Assembly (NCBI RefSeq): GCF_008831285.2
Contig: NC_045138.2
Location: 3,140,143 to 3,204,142 of the forward strand
Direction of reading: 5' to 3'
From: Nymphaea colorata
Lineage: Eukaryota; Streptophyta; Magnoliopsida; Nymphaeales; Nymphaeaceae
Length of the DNA stretch: 64,000 nt
Below, in pieces: positions 1 to 12,150 of this stretch (its first letter is position 1; each line of letters opens with the position of its first letter). The notes beneath the pieces were generated by a model. That model had not been told where the DNA came from. It was given only the letters and a program-made list of their open reading frames with translations, and searched no databases. The position numbers and the translations under genes are program-made.

Positions 1-5
1 ATTTC

Positions 6-631
6 TTTCCCGATTATAGCTATTGTTTTATGTTCGTTAATTAAGTGTTAAACATAATTGCATAATAGTTTTTGAATAAAAAACACCGAGTTTTTGAAAT
101 ATCTACTTTAAAAGGTCATTTGGCAGCAGAGATACTAGAACTAAAGATCTATAAATCTTGCCTAATTTTTATGACGGATTCCTGAAGCACTCATAAAGTG
201 TCCTTACTGCCAAACAACCCTTAAAAAAAATACATACTAAGAAGACAGATGTGCTTCGCTTTTGGAGGCATTTGAATGACATCAAATCCCCAACACCATG
301 ATCCAAAACTATATGATATGACATTTTAAATTTCTGTCTCTATCTTTCTTCCGTTTCTCTCTAATTAAGTTTTAAAAATACCAAGCTTTCAATGCTTTCA
401 GAGGTCGCCTTAAAAATTTTTGAAGGACATTCAGCAAGAAGAACATTGCGTTCCCAAAACATATGTTTATGTTAAGAGTGTCGTGCTCTTATTATAAGCA
501 ACTTTTCCCGTTTATGGCTACTGTTCTTATATCCAGTAATTTATGTATTAAACATAATTATAAAATATTTTTTCAAGCAAGAACATGAAGTTTTTGAAAC
601 ATATACTTTAAGAGATCATTTGGCAGTAGAC
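6..631 (+). repeat. Two-copy direct duplication, about 497 bp apart
   Basis: Positions about 6-135 and 503-631 are diverged copies of one 130-bp segment. Both contain a TTCCCG..TATxGCTA start, a GTxTTAAACATAATT block, an AGTTTTTGAAA block and an ATCATTTGGCAG/GTCATTTGGCAG end. The second copy is interrupted at its 3' side by another insertion. Confidence 0.65.
112..222. mobile_element. Small MITE-like element with TTTGGCAG terminal inverted repeats
   Basis: The left end (AAGGTCATTTGGCAGCAGAG...) and the reverse complement of the right end (AAGGGTTGTTTGGCAGTAAG...) match over about 25 bases with one gap, giving a 111-bp TIR element without coding capacity. The flanks are A/T-rich (TTTAAA on the left, TTAAAA on the right), so the target duplication is ambiguous. 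The G-TTTGG-type end is common in plant hAT MITEs; the family assignment is inference. Confidence 0.5.
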
Positions 632-803
632 AAGGTCGGAGCCAAGAATTTTTTGTCGCAGGGACCAAATTATAATTTCAAAATTTTAATAGGGGCCGAA
701 ATAGAAATTTTCAAATTATATATATATATTAAACTATTTTTTAAATTTACATATAATTTTTTTAAATTTTTAACCCCCTCTTCCCTCCACCCCTGATAGT
801 AGA
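625..803. mobile_element. Nested 167-bp insertion with AGTAGA target duplication
   Basis: The hexamer AGTAGA occurs at 625-630 and 798-803, bracketing an AT-rich insert that begins CAAGGTCGGAGCC and ends CCACCCCTGAT. The duplicated copy near position 130 reads GCAGCAGAGAT without an insert, so it represents the empty site. The insert's GGAGCC..CCACCCC ends match the other short elements of this type in the window. Confidence 0.6.
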
Positions 804-1162
804 GATCCTCTGTGAATGTCTCATAAATCTGCTGTAGAGATTAGAGTAAATTTATGAAACACTATAATTAATGTTTTGAATATCGTTCAATCGTTCAATC
901 TTTGTGACAGATTAAGTGCATAGGTGTGTTTCTTATCAAACACTCCTTTCTAAGGTGTTTGAATGACATCAAACTAGGTTTATTACTGATTGTGCCACTC
1001 TGTTGGTAGTGGTGGTGGGGATCCTTTGTCGTCCACAAATTGACATCATCCACATTGACAAGGCACCAGTCAAGGTAGTTATGAAAGGGGAACTAAAAAA
1101 AGGAGGACATTGTTTCTAGGAAAAAGTTCACCGGAAACATTTTTGAAGCCAATAAACCATCC

Positions 1163-1368
1163 TGGTAATTTTGAGGGGTGGAGCCACGATTTTTTTGAGG
1201 GGTGGGCCGACAGTCCAATCTCTATATTCAGGTAAGGCCAAATTGAATTCAAATCCAAAAAATACATGGTGCAATTAAAAAGTTTTTTTTTTTAATGTAA
1301 TTTTTTTTTCATTGGTCAGGTGAGACCATGGCCTAGGCGGCCCCCCTCCCTTCGCCCCTGGTAATTTT
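1163..1368. mobile_element. 186-bp insertion with 10-bp direct repeat TGGTAATTTT
   Basis: TGGTAATTTT is present at 1163-1172 and again at 1359-1368. Between them lies a T-rich non-coding insert that starts GAGGGGTGGAGCC and ends CTTCGCCCC, so its ends form short imperfect inverted repeats (AGGGGTGGAG against AGGGGCGAAG). A 9-10 bp target duplication would suit Mutator-like elements, but the TIR is too short to be sure of the superfamily. Confidence 0.6.
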
Positions 1369-3664
1369 CTTTACCAGCAATTAATTTTTTTTTTTCGGAT
1401 ATGGTAATTTCTTGGAGCACAATAAAATTGAGGTAAAAATTTACAAACAAGGAAAGAAAGGATAAAATTAGATCTCAGAGCTGAGGCAGGTGTAGACGAC
1501 GTGTATGGGTGATTGCTTACATAAAACTTAAAAAACTTTTTATTTTTTATATTGATATTTTTTGGATAATTTTTTCATTTATATTTTGATACCCATTTGA
1601 ACATTTAAAAATTTTAGACCTAGCGCCTTTTTTTAGTTTTGAGCGATGGAAAAAAAAATTGGTAAAAATCGAACACTTAGGTTTTGCTAAAAAATTATTT
1701 TAAATAAAATATAAACATCTTAATATATTTATAAAGCTATTTTTATATAAAACAGTAAGTTGTTTTTATGAATAGTATTTGATTTGTCTATTATCAAAAT
1801 TGATCCTGCAAGAGCTATTCATTTTCGCTTATTATAAAAACACTAGTGAAATAAAAAAGAAAAATTAACTTAAATAAATATTTTGCACCAACCTATTCTT
1901 ACAATTATATATGTATACATCTTTTCCACGGAGGAAAAGGAGTGATGCCATTTATTGCGAGGAATCTCATGAGCCACGCCTGAATCATCCCAGCCCTTCA
2001 TGTTTAAAGAAAACAGAAAGTAAAACGAGGTGAAAGGAGACCTGCACGTGAAGGAGAGCGAGAAATCCAAGGGTTAGAGAGGGAGAGAAGGTGGGCGGTG
2101 GTGGTGGTGGCGCCCACAGGGTGGCGGAGGAAGATAATGGTGGTGGCGAGAATGGAGAAGCCCGACAGCGCAATCGTAAAGTGAAATGAATGAGGAGATT
2201 CTGCATGCATCCCATCCCCATACACACACAGAACTCACTCCTCAGCTCTTCTGCTCACCATGGGCCACAGACTCTCTCTCTCTCTACAGAAGGAAAGTTT
2301 GAAGCGCTTTTCAGATTCGAGAGAGATCTGGTGCATGCTGGGAAATAAAGGAGGAGGAGATGAGGCCCACCCTACTGCCGGCAGCTATCCGGCCAGATTT
2401 CTTCATAAATTCTGGCCCGACCGACATGCTCGGTCGGGTTCTATGTTGCCAATGGGGTCCAACTCTACGCTCCCTTTCGACCCATCCCTTTTGGCTTAGG
2501 CCCCTATCTCCTCCTTAATATCCTCTTCTTTACATATATATATATATATATATATATCCTAATAGGATCTGCTCGGTAGTTATGTCACACGGACTCTTAA
2601 GAAAAAAAGAGCCGTAGCCGTATCGACACGATGCTGGTGATGGTGCAGCTCCGACATACACCCAAACCACATTCTTTCTTATGCAAGTTCAAAAATTTTT
2701 TTTATTTTTTTTCTTCTCCCTGTCTCTTTCTTTTTTTATGTATAAGATAAAAGTTAAAAGTCTTTCTTTTAAGTATAGTAATAAAAGTAAAAAAATAAAA
2801 AAAAAGAATAGATTAAGCTATATATTATATATATACACCTTCGCCGCATCCTCATACCCAAATTTTTTTGAGATACATCACACCAGCACTGACACCTCAT
2901 GACACAGCTCGATAGGCAGCTCATTGGCAACTGAGAGCCGCTCCATCTGCTTAATTGAGCTGCTGAGTGTGCAAAATGGACGGAGCTCCTACTCCACATC
3001 CATGGCTTACCACTTTCTTCTACAACTCATCTCTGCCACCCAGGATAAATTTTGCATGTTTGGTTCATCAATCTAAACAAAGTCCAAACCTGAACTTAAA
3101 ATCTAAGGGTTTTTCTAAACAGTTCCTTTCACTTATTTTTGAAATTTTTCGTGTATCATGGAACCATCCTTCTTTTCCCTTGGTGTCAGCGTAGCCACAA
3201 CTGCCTACACTAGCCTCTCAAAATTAGTTTAATAATATATGTTAATGTTTTGATATAATTGATTGTTATACATTTAAGTACCACAAAGAAATTAATGATA
3301 TTGAATGAGTGTCCCCACCAAAAAAAATTTCTGGCTCTGCTGGTGCTTGGTGTTCGAGCAGTCTTGTGCACTTCACCTCTTTTTTTGGTACACTGAAAAT
3401 TCAAAAATCCAAGATATGGTGCTTGCTTTGGAGAGTTTGGTCATGTTCTTTCTAGTGGCATACTATGTTGAGAAATAATGTTTTCTTTAAAGGATAGAGG
3501 TATGACTTTGAAGTATTACTTTTCAATTTTCTGGTGGACGTCACCTCCACCACTATTATGACTTTTTGGCACCCTGATCTTATCTCTAATTTTTTGCATC
3601 ATTTGTGCCTCTAATTTGTTGTATGTTTTACATGCATTGCTTTTTGATGCATGGTCCTGATCCC

Positions 3665-3815
3665 ACCTCAATTTTTTTTAGAAAAATTTACATATAAATT
3701 TTAAAAAAAATCACTTGTTTTATATAAAAATTTTAAAAAGTGATATTTTGGCCCTAGTAAAAATTTAGAAACTTTAATTCAGCCCTCTTCATAAAAAATG
3801 TCTGGCTCCATCCCT
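3665..3815 (+). repeat. AT-rich dispersed repeat, 'tggctcc..ccct' type
   Basis: The block runs through TTTACATATAAATTTTAAAA, CACTTGTTTTATATAAAAAT, GTGATATTTTGGCCCT and ACTTTAATTC to TCTGGCTCCATCCC. The same blocks in the same order occur at 60865-61010, and inverted at about 37500-37640. It is non-coding. Confidence 0.6.
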
Positions 3816-4234
3816 ACTTCGATGTATTTCATTAGAATGAATTTGTTTTCATATCTCTATCTCTCTTTGGCCTTGTTGCCCTCTCCTTTAGTGGTGGAGA
3901 TAGAAAAATTGGCTAAAAGGTCACTTGTTTAAAGGCCTAGTGTGGGCAACTGCCCATGCCAGCCCACATGTGGCGATGCCACTGCTCTCGCTCCCTTTTT
4001 CCTTTATGTCTCCGCAGAAACAATTGCCCTTCCTCTCATCAGAGCCGTAAGGAGGGGGACAGATGTCTTCTCACAGACATGCCGGGCAAGAGAAGGAAGG
4101 TCGATCAGGGACGGAAAGCATGAAAGAAAGCACAAGTAAAAAAAACATGAAAAGTGGGCCGACCGATCAGCAGCTGCTAGTCTGCAATAGGACTCTAGAT
4201 AACTGTTGGATGGCAAACATTTGAATATTAATTT

Positions 4235-4660
4235 GTAAAAGAACCACAATTGTCGCTAAAGCCATTTTAAACTATTGTCACATTATAAACCATCATTAAT
4301 GCCATTATGGTGACTATTTCTTACTACAAAATTTTAAATAGTAGCCATACAGCAACATTCAACATGTGACATGATTGGATCTTCCTATATATATGCATAT
4401 ATGGAAGAAATGAATTCAGACTCGTCTTTTTTTTTTATACATGAGTGAAGGATGACTCTAGTTATCTAGAGTTATCCAGTCACTTAACCAAGGCTGTCCA
4501 TCTAAAGCAGATGGATAGTTGTGAAAACAACAATAAATAAAAATATGTAAATTAATATTAGATGACGAAAATGTTTATATCCTTATTATTCTTATTTTTC
4601 TCTTAACTGTCATCGTATTGGATCAGACGGTGCAGAATGGATGGATGACGAAAATGTTCA
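4235..4660 (+). repeat. Composite dispersed repeat, copy 1
   Basis: The first half holds GTCGCTAAAG and GGTGACTATTT blocks. A short TATATATGCATATATGG stretch follows. The second half runs GAGTGAAGGATGACT, GAGTTATCCAGTCA, GGCTGTCCATCTAAAGCAG, CTCTTAACTGTCATC and GGATCAGACGGT. The second half recurs at about 45438-45632 and, inverted, at 59432-59670. All three loci also have a CGCTAAA-type first half and a TA-rich tract. Confidence 0.55.
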
Positions 4661-5719
4661 TCTCCTTCTTTTTGCTATGTCAGCAAAAATATGTCACATA
4701 TTTCAAACCTGAAATAATCAAATGCCCCCTAAGAATATTGTGCTTGATGGCCACATATACCAAATCCATGGCTAATTAGAAATATCTTTTATATGTAGTC
4801 ATCAGTGAACAACCATTATATTTCATGCCTTTGGCAAGAATGAGGATTTCATGGATTCAAAATTAGGCCACCCTTTTAACCTTAAATTCATGGTTTTTAA
4901 CATATAGTATGGATTTAAAATCGATACTATTGAGATCCTCTGAAAACACAACTTTTTATGCAGCCGTAGATGTAAGATCTGAGGCTATCAAATGCAACCT
5001 TAGGAAAACCCAAATTGTGAATGGCAGATTGAAGTTGATTTTAATAACACTACATATATTGTGCTTGTGGAATCATTCCTAGATGGAACAGTAAGTTTGA
5101 ATGTCAGGCTTCACCGTGTCATTCCACCATATCCATCAACTAAGATGACCAACTCGAGGCAGCAAAAAGATGGGTACACCCATTGGTTGGTCGCAACTGC
5201 ACATGTATCATACGCAAGTTGTTGCGGTACATTTGAGTGTTAACTTTGGGTGAGCAGGGTTTTCCACAGCACAGTAGAAAGTTCAAGCCTCCACTCGACC
5301 CCTCATTCATCTATGGTAGATGGTATGCTTTCGGTGTTTTTGGGTGTCGTGCCGCACAAAAGATTGATGCTCATGAAATTTGAAATGGAGATGATAGATT
5401 GCCTAGCAGCCCTCACCCCAACCATTGTGCGAACCCCTTCGAAGATAATTTGAGCATTACGCTGACTTTAAATATGGCCGAACCAAGACCCAAGTGGTCA
5501 AAGAAAGTAGTTTATGCAATACCTCACTAGACAAAGTGTAGTTAGTTGGGTTAGAAAGGCCATGGTAAAGATTCATTTAGTGTTATAAAACGATTATGCT
5601 CAAAATAGAAACCAGGCTAGGTATATTTCTATATTAGAACAGCTGCTATAACAACTACACATAAAGTGATGTTATAGTAACGGTTCACACATTTTTTCCC
5701 TTATTTGTTTAGGTCTACC

Positions 5720-5773
<54 letters not shown>

Positions 5774-7097
5774 GTGGAGTATATTTTAATTAGAATTGTT
5801 TTACTGAAAGTTCTTGATTATTTTCACAGTTAAAATTTTGTGCTATAAGAGCTGTTAATTTTTAATGGTTAGAAGAAAACATGTTTAACCTTAAATGTTT
5901 TGAAGAAAGAGATAGAGAAATTGGTACAAACCAAACAGTTAAGTCAGGAAGGAACAAAAACCAAACTCTTTAATTTTTTGTAAAAAAAAATATATCTTAA
6001 ATAAAATATGTACATCCTTATATACTTAAGGAAATTATTTTGGTATAAAACATGTTTTGATTCAAGTTATTTTTAAGAAAAGTGTAGTTTTTTCTATTAT
6101 CAAAATATTGATCTTATGGGAGCCATTCTCTTTTTCTTTTATAAAGACACTATTAAAGTCCAGAATTGGTCAATTTAGTATATACTATATGTTTTACATC
6201 AAATAATTCTAAAATCTTATCGGGAAAGTTAGACTAAAAAAAAACTTTAAACATCATATTTAAAACATTTGGTTTTTTTTCAGACCTAATTTGATGTCTA
6301 CCAATTTTCATATATATATATATATATATATATAATGGACATCTCATAATGGGTTCTATTTCATACTGAGAGAGAGAGAGAGAGAGAGAGAATTTACTTT
6401 TTCTCTTTACATGTATATATAGAAAATGAGTTCAATCAATCCCAAAATGACAAAAAAAACCCTCTTATCAAATCCAAATTGGCAGCGCCATTGGTCTTCA
6501 CCAGAGATCCAAATCAGGAAGCGAGTCACGGAATGGCAGCTGATCCTCTGAGATGACGTTCCACATGACAGTGATTTGATGTTGATGATGCTGATCAGGA
6601 GTGCATGTGATCTGACTCTTATACAGAATCCCGAGCCAATGCTTCCCTACATCCAAATGGATCCACACCCAGATCCAATCAGGCTCCTCCAAGTATCAGT
6701 TAACGTTAACTAAAATTACTTCTTGGCACAAGTGCTGGGTCATGGACGGATCATCCAGACGGGTAGAGAATTTCACATTCTTTTATATATATATATATAT
6801 ATATAAAAGAAAGGAACTGACTAAAACTAGTTTTTCGTATTTAAAATAAAAGTAATGTGAAATAAAACATCACTATGTTCTAAATTAATAAATTTTAGAT
6901 TGAATTGCTGATTTGAGAGCTGAAACGCAACGGACGATCTGTTCAACAGGGTACCGGACAAAGAGTTTAGACCGCAGTTTATAGGCTACGAATCCGGCCG
7001 GCAGCAGGCCGTGCCCAATTTTCCGGCGTAGTTCTATGGACCAGACACAAGTGAGTCAGGCAAGATCAGTGAAGTCAAAGACCAGGGCTACTCTGAG

Positions 7098-7591
7098 TTG
7101 ACTGAAGCTAGGCAGAACGAGAGGGCATTGCTGCCATTCCATAACTGGGAAGTCCATGTCAACCTCCTGCAGATCTTGCAATATCCAGCATGTGGGGACA
7201 TCTTTCTCTCTCTTCATATTACAGAACAAAGTCAGGGATATTATAATCTCCTCCTCTTTCAGGGATATTATAACCTTTCTCTATCTCTCATTCTCTCTCT
7301 TTCTTTCTGCATTAATTTAAGTCAAATTGCGCTCTGCTCTACAAATGCATGTTTCTCTTCCAATGTCTCATATCTCAAGAAAGAGAAAGAGAGAGAGAAG
7401 CAAAATGGGGAGGACGAGGAGAGAGAGAGAAAGGAGGAGGGCTACTCTATGAGGAAAAGGAGGGGAGGGAATATTTAATGGATGTACATCAAACTGCGTG
7501 GTTCTGCTGTGGTTGTAGTATAGGACGGAAAGCAAGGGAAACCGGGGGAAGGGAGGTCAGGTGGGGAAGGAGGAGTGAGGACAGAGCAGCC
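7098..7591 (+). promoter_or_regulatory. Leader and proximal promoter of the response regulator
   Basis: CT-rich tracts around 7200-7320 and a GA-rich tract at 7375-7470 precede the ATG, typical of plant 5' UTRs. No convincing TATA box or transcription start could be fixed. An AGATCTT motif near 7172 resembles type-B ARR sites, but a single match has little weight. Confidence 0.35.
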
Positions 7592-10127
7592 ATGACTGAC
7601 AGCACGCTGTCGCCACCTTGCCTTCATGTCTTGGCCGTTGATGACTGCCTCATTGACCGGAAAATTGTCGAGAAGATCCTCAAATCCGGCGGACTCTTCA
7701 AGGGTACGCTTAATCTCTAACGTCCTTGACGCCCTGTTGCTAGAACTCGTCATTTCCTTATGTGGGTGTCTCTTTGTCTCCCTTTTCAATTCTTGATTTT
7801 ATGGTGGTGAAGAAAATCTGCGTGTTCTGTTCTTCTTTATTTTGCTGTTTGGTTTTTTTGGTGTTCCTTTTCTTCTTGTCTTACGTTAAGCTCTTCACAG
7901 TGGTCTGAAGTTAGGCATCGATTGGTTCTGCTTCTTTCACAGAGTAAATCTAAATCCGCTTTTGCTCCTTTTCTTGTTGTTTCAGTTCTGGTTTCACTGG
8001 TAATATGAGGGAAATGCGAGGTTTGGCCTTTGTGGGGTCTCTGTTGTCCACCTTTCCGATTCATTTGTGTTTCGTTCTTAGCCCTTTTCCTCTCGTTTCT
8101 GTGTTGGTTTCTAAGGGTTATACGAATGAAAGTTAAGTTTGGGCTTTATGGCTTTTCTGTTTCCCATAATTTAGAGTTGTCGTCGTTGTTCCTTTTCTTT
8201 CTTCTGGGTGTCGGTTTCTATAACTGCAAAATAAGAAAATCTGGCCTCGTTTGTCCTGTTTTCCCTTTCCCTGGCCATGTGAAGATGCACTTTCCTTTCT
8301 TCTCCTCTTTCTTTATGCTGAGGCTGGCCTTTAAATGGTTAAGATACTCTTCCGTGAAATCATTTCTTTCTATAATAGCGAATATAAAAAGTACATGCAG
8401 TATGAGGTTTTTCACATGCACTCTTCGTCTGAACTGGAGTTCTGGTCAAGTTTTTCTGTTTTTTATTTGTATTTTTCAATTTTACTTCTTGATTCTAATG
8501 GTAACAGATGGCTGTTTGTTTTTTAAGGACCATAAAATGTTTTCCTCGGCTCTCTCCAGAAAACGCTGTTCTACGAAACTGTTTTGAGAGTTTCATTGGT
8601 GCCTCCTGAGTGGGGGTCTTATTTCTTATGGGGTTATGCTGGAACCTGCGTTTGCTCCAGATTCATCACCTAATATTTTTCACAATCTGCCAGTTTCTTA
8701 TTTTTCATTTGTTTTCTGTTCGTTTGAGGTTCATCTTATTGGCTTTTTCTTTTTCTTTTTCTTTTTCTTTTTCTTTAGTGTGTTTCATTTTCTTTTTGTC
8801 CTTTTTATTTTAACCATGTCTGTATGTACCCTTATTTATTTATCTCCTCTGGATGTGGAGAATGCCTGCAGGTTCATTTCTGGCGTTTCATCCTTCTGTA
8901 CTGCTCTAATTTGCCCTTCTTTTTTCAGTCACTTCTGTTGATAGCGCCAAGAAGGCCATGGAAGTTCTTGGTTTGAATGAGGAAGTCGACGGCCCAACTA
9001 ATACTAGTGTAAATACATTCATTCTCTTCCTATATTAGTTGCCTCTCTTCCTGTTAGTTGCTGTCTCAACTATTATGGAGTCTTCGAATAAAGCTTATTA
9101 CCTGTATTATTGGTACTCTTTCTACAAACTACTTGAAGGTTGACTGGTGTTCAATGTTTTACCGTGTTCGAAAGACCTATGTTTTACTGCCATTTTGGTC
9201 CTTCCGTAGCTGATCTTCATGGGTATCTCTAATATGTTCTTTCAGATAAACTCCAACGTGACCAGTGTGGTACCAATGAAATTATGTGAGAAATTTTATC
9301 TGTTTCCATGTAACAAGTTTGGAAGTCCTCACCTCTGAGCCACTGTTGAACTTTAATAATCAGCCATGGCAGCTGTACTATGCGTCTTATTCTTTTCATG
9401 AGATGTCAGTGTGTACCATTTACTGCTGATGACAGGACTCTGTCTACTGATTTAAAATATCTACAAAGATGGAAGTGGAACCATCATGTACCAGGAGCAT
9501 TCATTTGCCAAAAAATTGATTGTTTGATTTTGTAAATTCATTTTTGTAACTCGTATATTAATTTTCTTTCTTCTTATTTTGTAGGATAATCAAATCGATA
9601 TCATCCTCACCGACTACTGTATGCCTGAAATGACCGGCTACGATCTTCTGAAGATGGTTAAGGTGATATGGCTTTTGGAAATTTTCCTGTTCTCCGATAT
9701 TTGGAATTAGTTTCTTCTTTTATTTTCAGCCTGACTTTTTTGTCTTGTTCGAAATCTCAGGAACACAGTCGGCTGAAATCAATTCCTGTGGTTATAATGT
9801 CATCTGAGAACGAGCCTCAGAGGATTAAGAGGTAACTGTTCGACAAATTTGGAATAAGATAACTAGAAGTACCATCAACTCTTGAGCTTGTGTTCAGGGC
9901 TGAAAGAATCTGCTTCATGTTGTTCTGCATTTAGGTGCCTGTCAGAAGGAGCTGAAGACTTCATCCTCAAGCCTCTTCAACTAGCACATGTCAACAAACT
10001 GAGAAGCTATGCAAGACCTGCAACTTCAACAGCGAAGGCCACCAAGAAGAGAAAGCTACCCCCGGATATATTACCTGAAAATGAAACAGAGAGACGACCA
10101 CGCCTTACAGGCGTAGCCGTTGCCTGA
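7592..10127 (+). CDS. Type-A two-component response regulator (ARR8/ARR9-like)
   Basis: Cytokinin-induced response regulator that takes a phosphate from histidine phosphotransfer proteins and dampens cytokinin signalling (family knowledge). Coding exons: 7592-7703, 8929-9008, 9585-9662, 9761-9831 and 9935-10127, all GT-AG, giving 177 residues. It is essentially a lone receiver domain: acidic pair Asp17-Asp18, phosphoacceptor Asp74 in LTDYCMPEMTGYD, Ser104 in VVIMSSENEP and conserved Lys126 in FILKPLQ. A basic tail of about 45 residues has a KKRK stretch and no GARP/Myb DNA-binding domain, which separates it from type-B regulators. The DYCMP motif and the RPRLTGVAVA end resemble the ARR8/ARR9 clade rather than ARR3-7. 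Intron 1 is 1.2 kb and T-rich. The start is the first ATG giving a complete receiver; the upstream leader is CT/GA-rich. Confidence 0.93.
8744..8776 (+). repeat. (TTTTTC)n minisatellite in intron 1 of the response regulator
   Basis: Five to six perfect tandem TTTTTC hexamers lie inside the first intron, within a long pyrimidine-rich stretch. Confidence 0.8.
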
Positions 10128-11139
10128 AGCACTTTGTCTTGGTCCTGCACCACCCTGCCTTCTCTCTAACTAAACACTAGGCTACCTCCAGTATCCCTCA
10201 ACTGCTTCCACTCTATTTCTATGGAAGAAGGGATTTTGTTTTAGGCATCATTGGTTTCCTGTTGTGTGTATTTATCTCGGTGTATGTGGAGTGTAATATT
10301 GGGGGATTGAGCTTCCATCTTTTTTAGCCTTTCTTTTCTTTTCTTTCCTTTTTTTTTCCTTTGTTCTCTGCGTACATGTAATTGTATTTTGCATTATGAA
10401 AATTAATCACTGAGCTCTCTCCTGATCATGGGAAAGTGGAAGCAAGTTTCACTCTGTGAGTGCGTTTTTGGTTCTCCAAAGCATGGCTGCTAAATATTCC
10501 AAGTGCAACTCTTCCATTGTAGGAAAAGTGCTTCTCAGTTTCTTCTTTAACCAGATTCTCTCTCTCAGTTCCACTAATGGCACATCTGTCACTTTCTCTG
10601 CAAGCCTCCGCTTCTGTAATTTCTTCACTTTCATTTTGCTTCTGTTTTCTCGTATCAATACATTTAGGCACTGTGTGGGCACTTGCCCATACAGACCAAC
10701 AAAAAATGATTATTTTTATATCGATATTTTAGTTTTGCATCTTGGTGCTTGTTAAAAATTTAAAAATTTTTATAACTACTGTTCCTTACCAAGAATTTTC
10801 TGACTCCACCACATAGAAAGCATGAGTGGTAGGTCATCATAAAAGACAAGAAGTTGCTTCCAATGCAAGTGACTCCTATGGGCAGAAAAGTTTCCACAAT
10901 TATGGTACCTAAAGCCTAAGGTGTTCCCGCATGTGCATGCAGATTCTGTCAGCACAGTGAAGGTGCAGATCCAACGCACTGTGTTATCATCATCACCATG
11001 ATTTACTTTTTTTAACATGTAATCAATGTTTCGAGCTTAATAGCTTCTCACTGCTGATTCCCTGGCGCTGCTCTCCCTTTTTTCACAAACTTGGACCCCT
11101 CTTTTGTTCATTTTCTCTTGTCAACGTTTGGGGCCAAAA

Positions 11140-11173
<34 letters not shown>

Positions 11174-11285
11174 ATGTGATCCATCCAATACCAGTTGCAA
11201 ATGGTGCCACTTGTTTATTGCCTTTGGTTGAAACAGTTGGAGATGGAAAGTGGGGAGATATGAGAAAGGTGGAGTGTATACCCTG

Positions 11286-11395
11286 TGTCCAAAATCTCCA
11301 TGGCAGCCAACCCCCATCCTTTCAAAGCTAAGAAAGATACTGTCCAAAATCTCCATAGCAGCCAACCCCCATCCTTTCAAAGCTAAGAAAGATAC
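11286..11395 (+). repeat. 55-bp tandem duplication, two near-identical copies
   Basis: Units 11286-11340 and 11341-11395 both read TGTCCAAAATCTCCAT(g/a)GCA and continue through CCCCCATCCTTTCAAAGC. They differ at one or two positions, so the duplication is recent. The second unit runs into a CT microsatellite. Confidence 0.9.
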
Positions 11396-12102
11396 TCTCT
11401 CTCTCTCTCTCTCTTCTCTACCCATTAAAGGAAGTTGGCAATGGCGAATGACATTGAAACCAAGAAAACTTGTTTAGGTTTGGGACGCCAAGAACCTGCA
11501 TGAGAATGAGACCCCATTAACTCTGTACCCCCTGAAAAGGATAGAGCCAGAAATTTCTGGTTAAGAGGCACTAACAATAAACTTTAAATTTTTAAAGAGC
11601 ATCAACATGTAAATTAGAAAAATTTCCCTAAAGTCTCGATATAAAATTATGTTTTTTTTTAATGGCTTAGTGTGGGCAATTGCCCGCACCTGCCTTCGCC
11701 CTCTTAACTCTTTGACTTCCAACGTTATAAGAAGCAAATAAGTATTGGATCCCCTCACTCCCCTCTGTGCCTTTTTCCTTCTTGCCATCACAGAGCTCAA
11801 TTATTACCACTCTAATTTTAACTCCTATTTTCCTACCAATTATATGTGACTGGGTTTAGGCGCTGAAGTTGAAATAGAGATAAGCTGTTCGAGTAAAAAC
11901 TGTAGCTGTCAGGGTTTCATTTTATTTGGGTGATGAAATCACTGCATGAAGATGCTCAAGACCCTTCCCGCCGTTACTCAAACAAGGAAGGTGCAGTGAC
12001 TTTAGCATGGAAATCAATGGAATTTTGCTCCCACAGAAAGCCCTGATGCGGAGCCCATAATGTTTGGTTATTTTGTAAAACAATAATTTTTGTAATTCAA
12101 TT

Positions 12103-12150
<48 letters not shown>

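Larger units (their letters stand above)
1..7097. other. Intergenic, repeat-rich, no gene recognised
   Basis: No stretch shows coding character: open frames are short, low in complexity and resemble no family I know. It holds a two-copy duplication at the left edge, several MITE-like insertions, AT-rich dispersed repeat fragments and microsatellites: (TA)n at about 2534-2558, 5723-5770, 6310-6334 and 6784-6806, and (GA)n at 6368-6391. The last few hundred bases are presumably promoter for the response regulator that follows. Confidence 0.7.

Noticed and set aside
7098-7720. Two overlapping plus-strand frames (123-126 residues) before and across the response regulator start
   Set aside because: They come from CT- and GA-rich leader sequence; the second runs over exon 1 in the correct frame but begins in low-complexity UTR and ends in intron 1.
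8030-8587. 185-residue open frame on the plus strand
   Set aside because: It lies wholly inside intron 1 of the response regulator, is rich in Phe/Leu/Cys from a T-rich intron and resembles no family.
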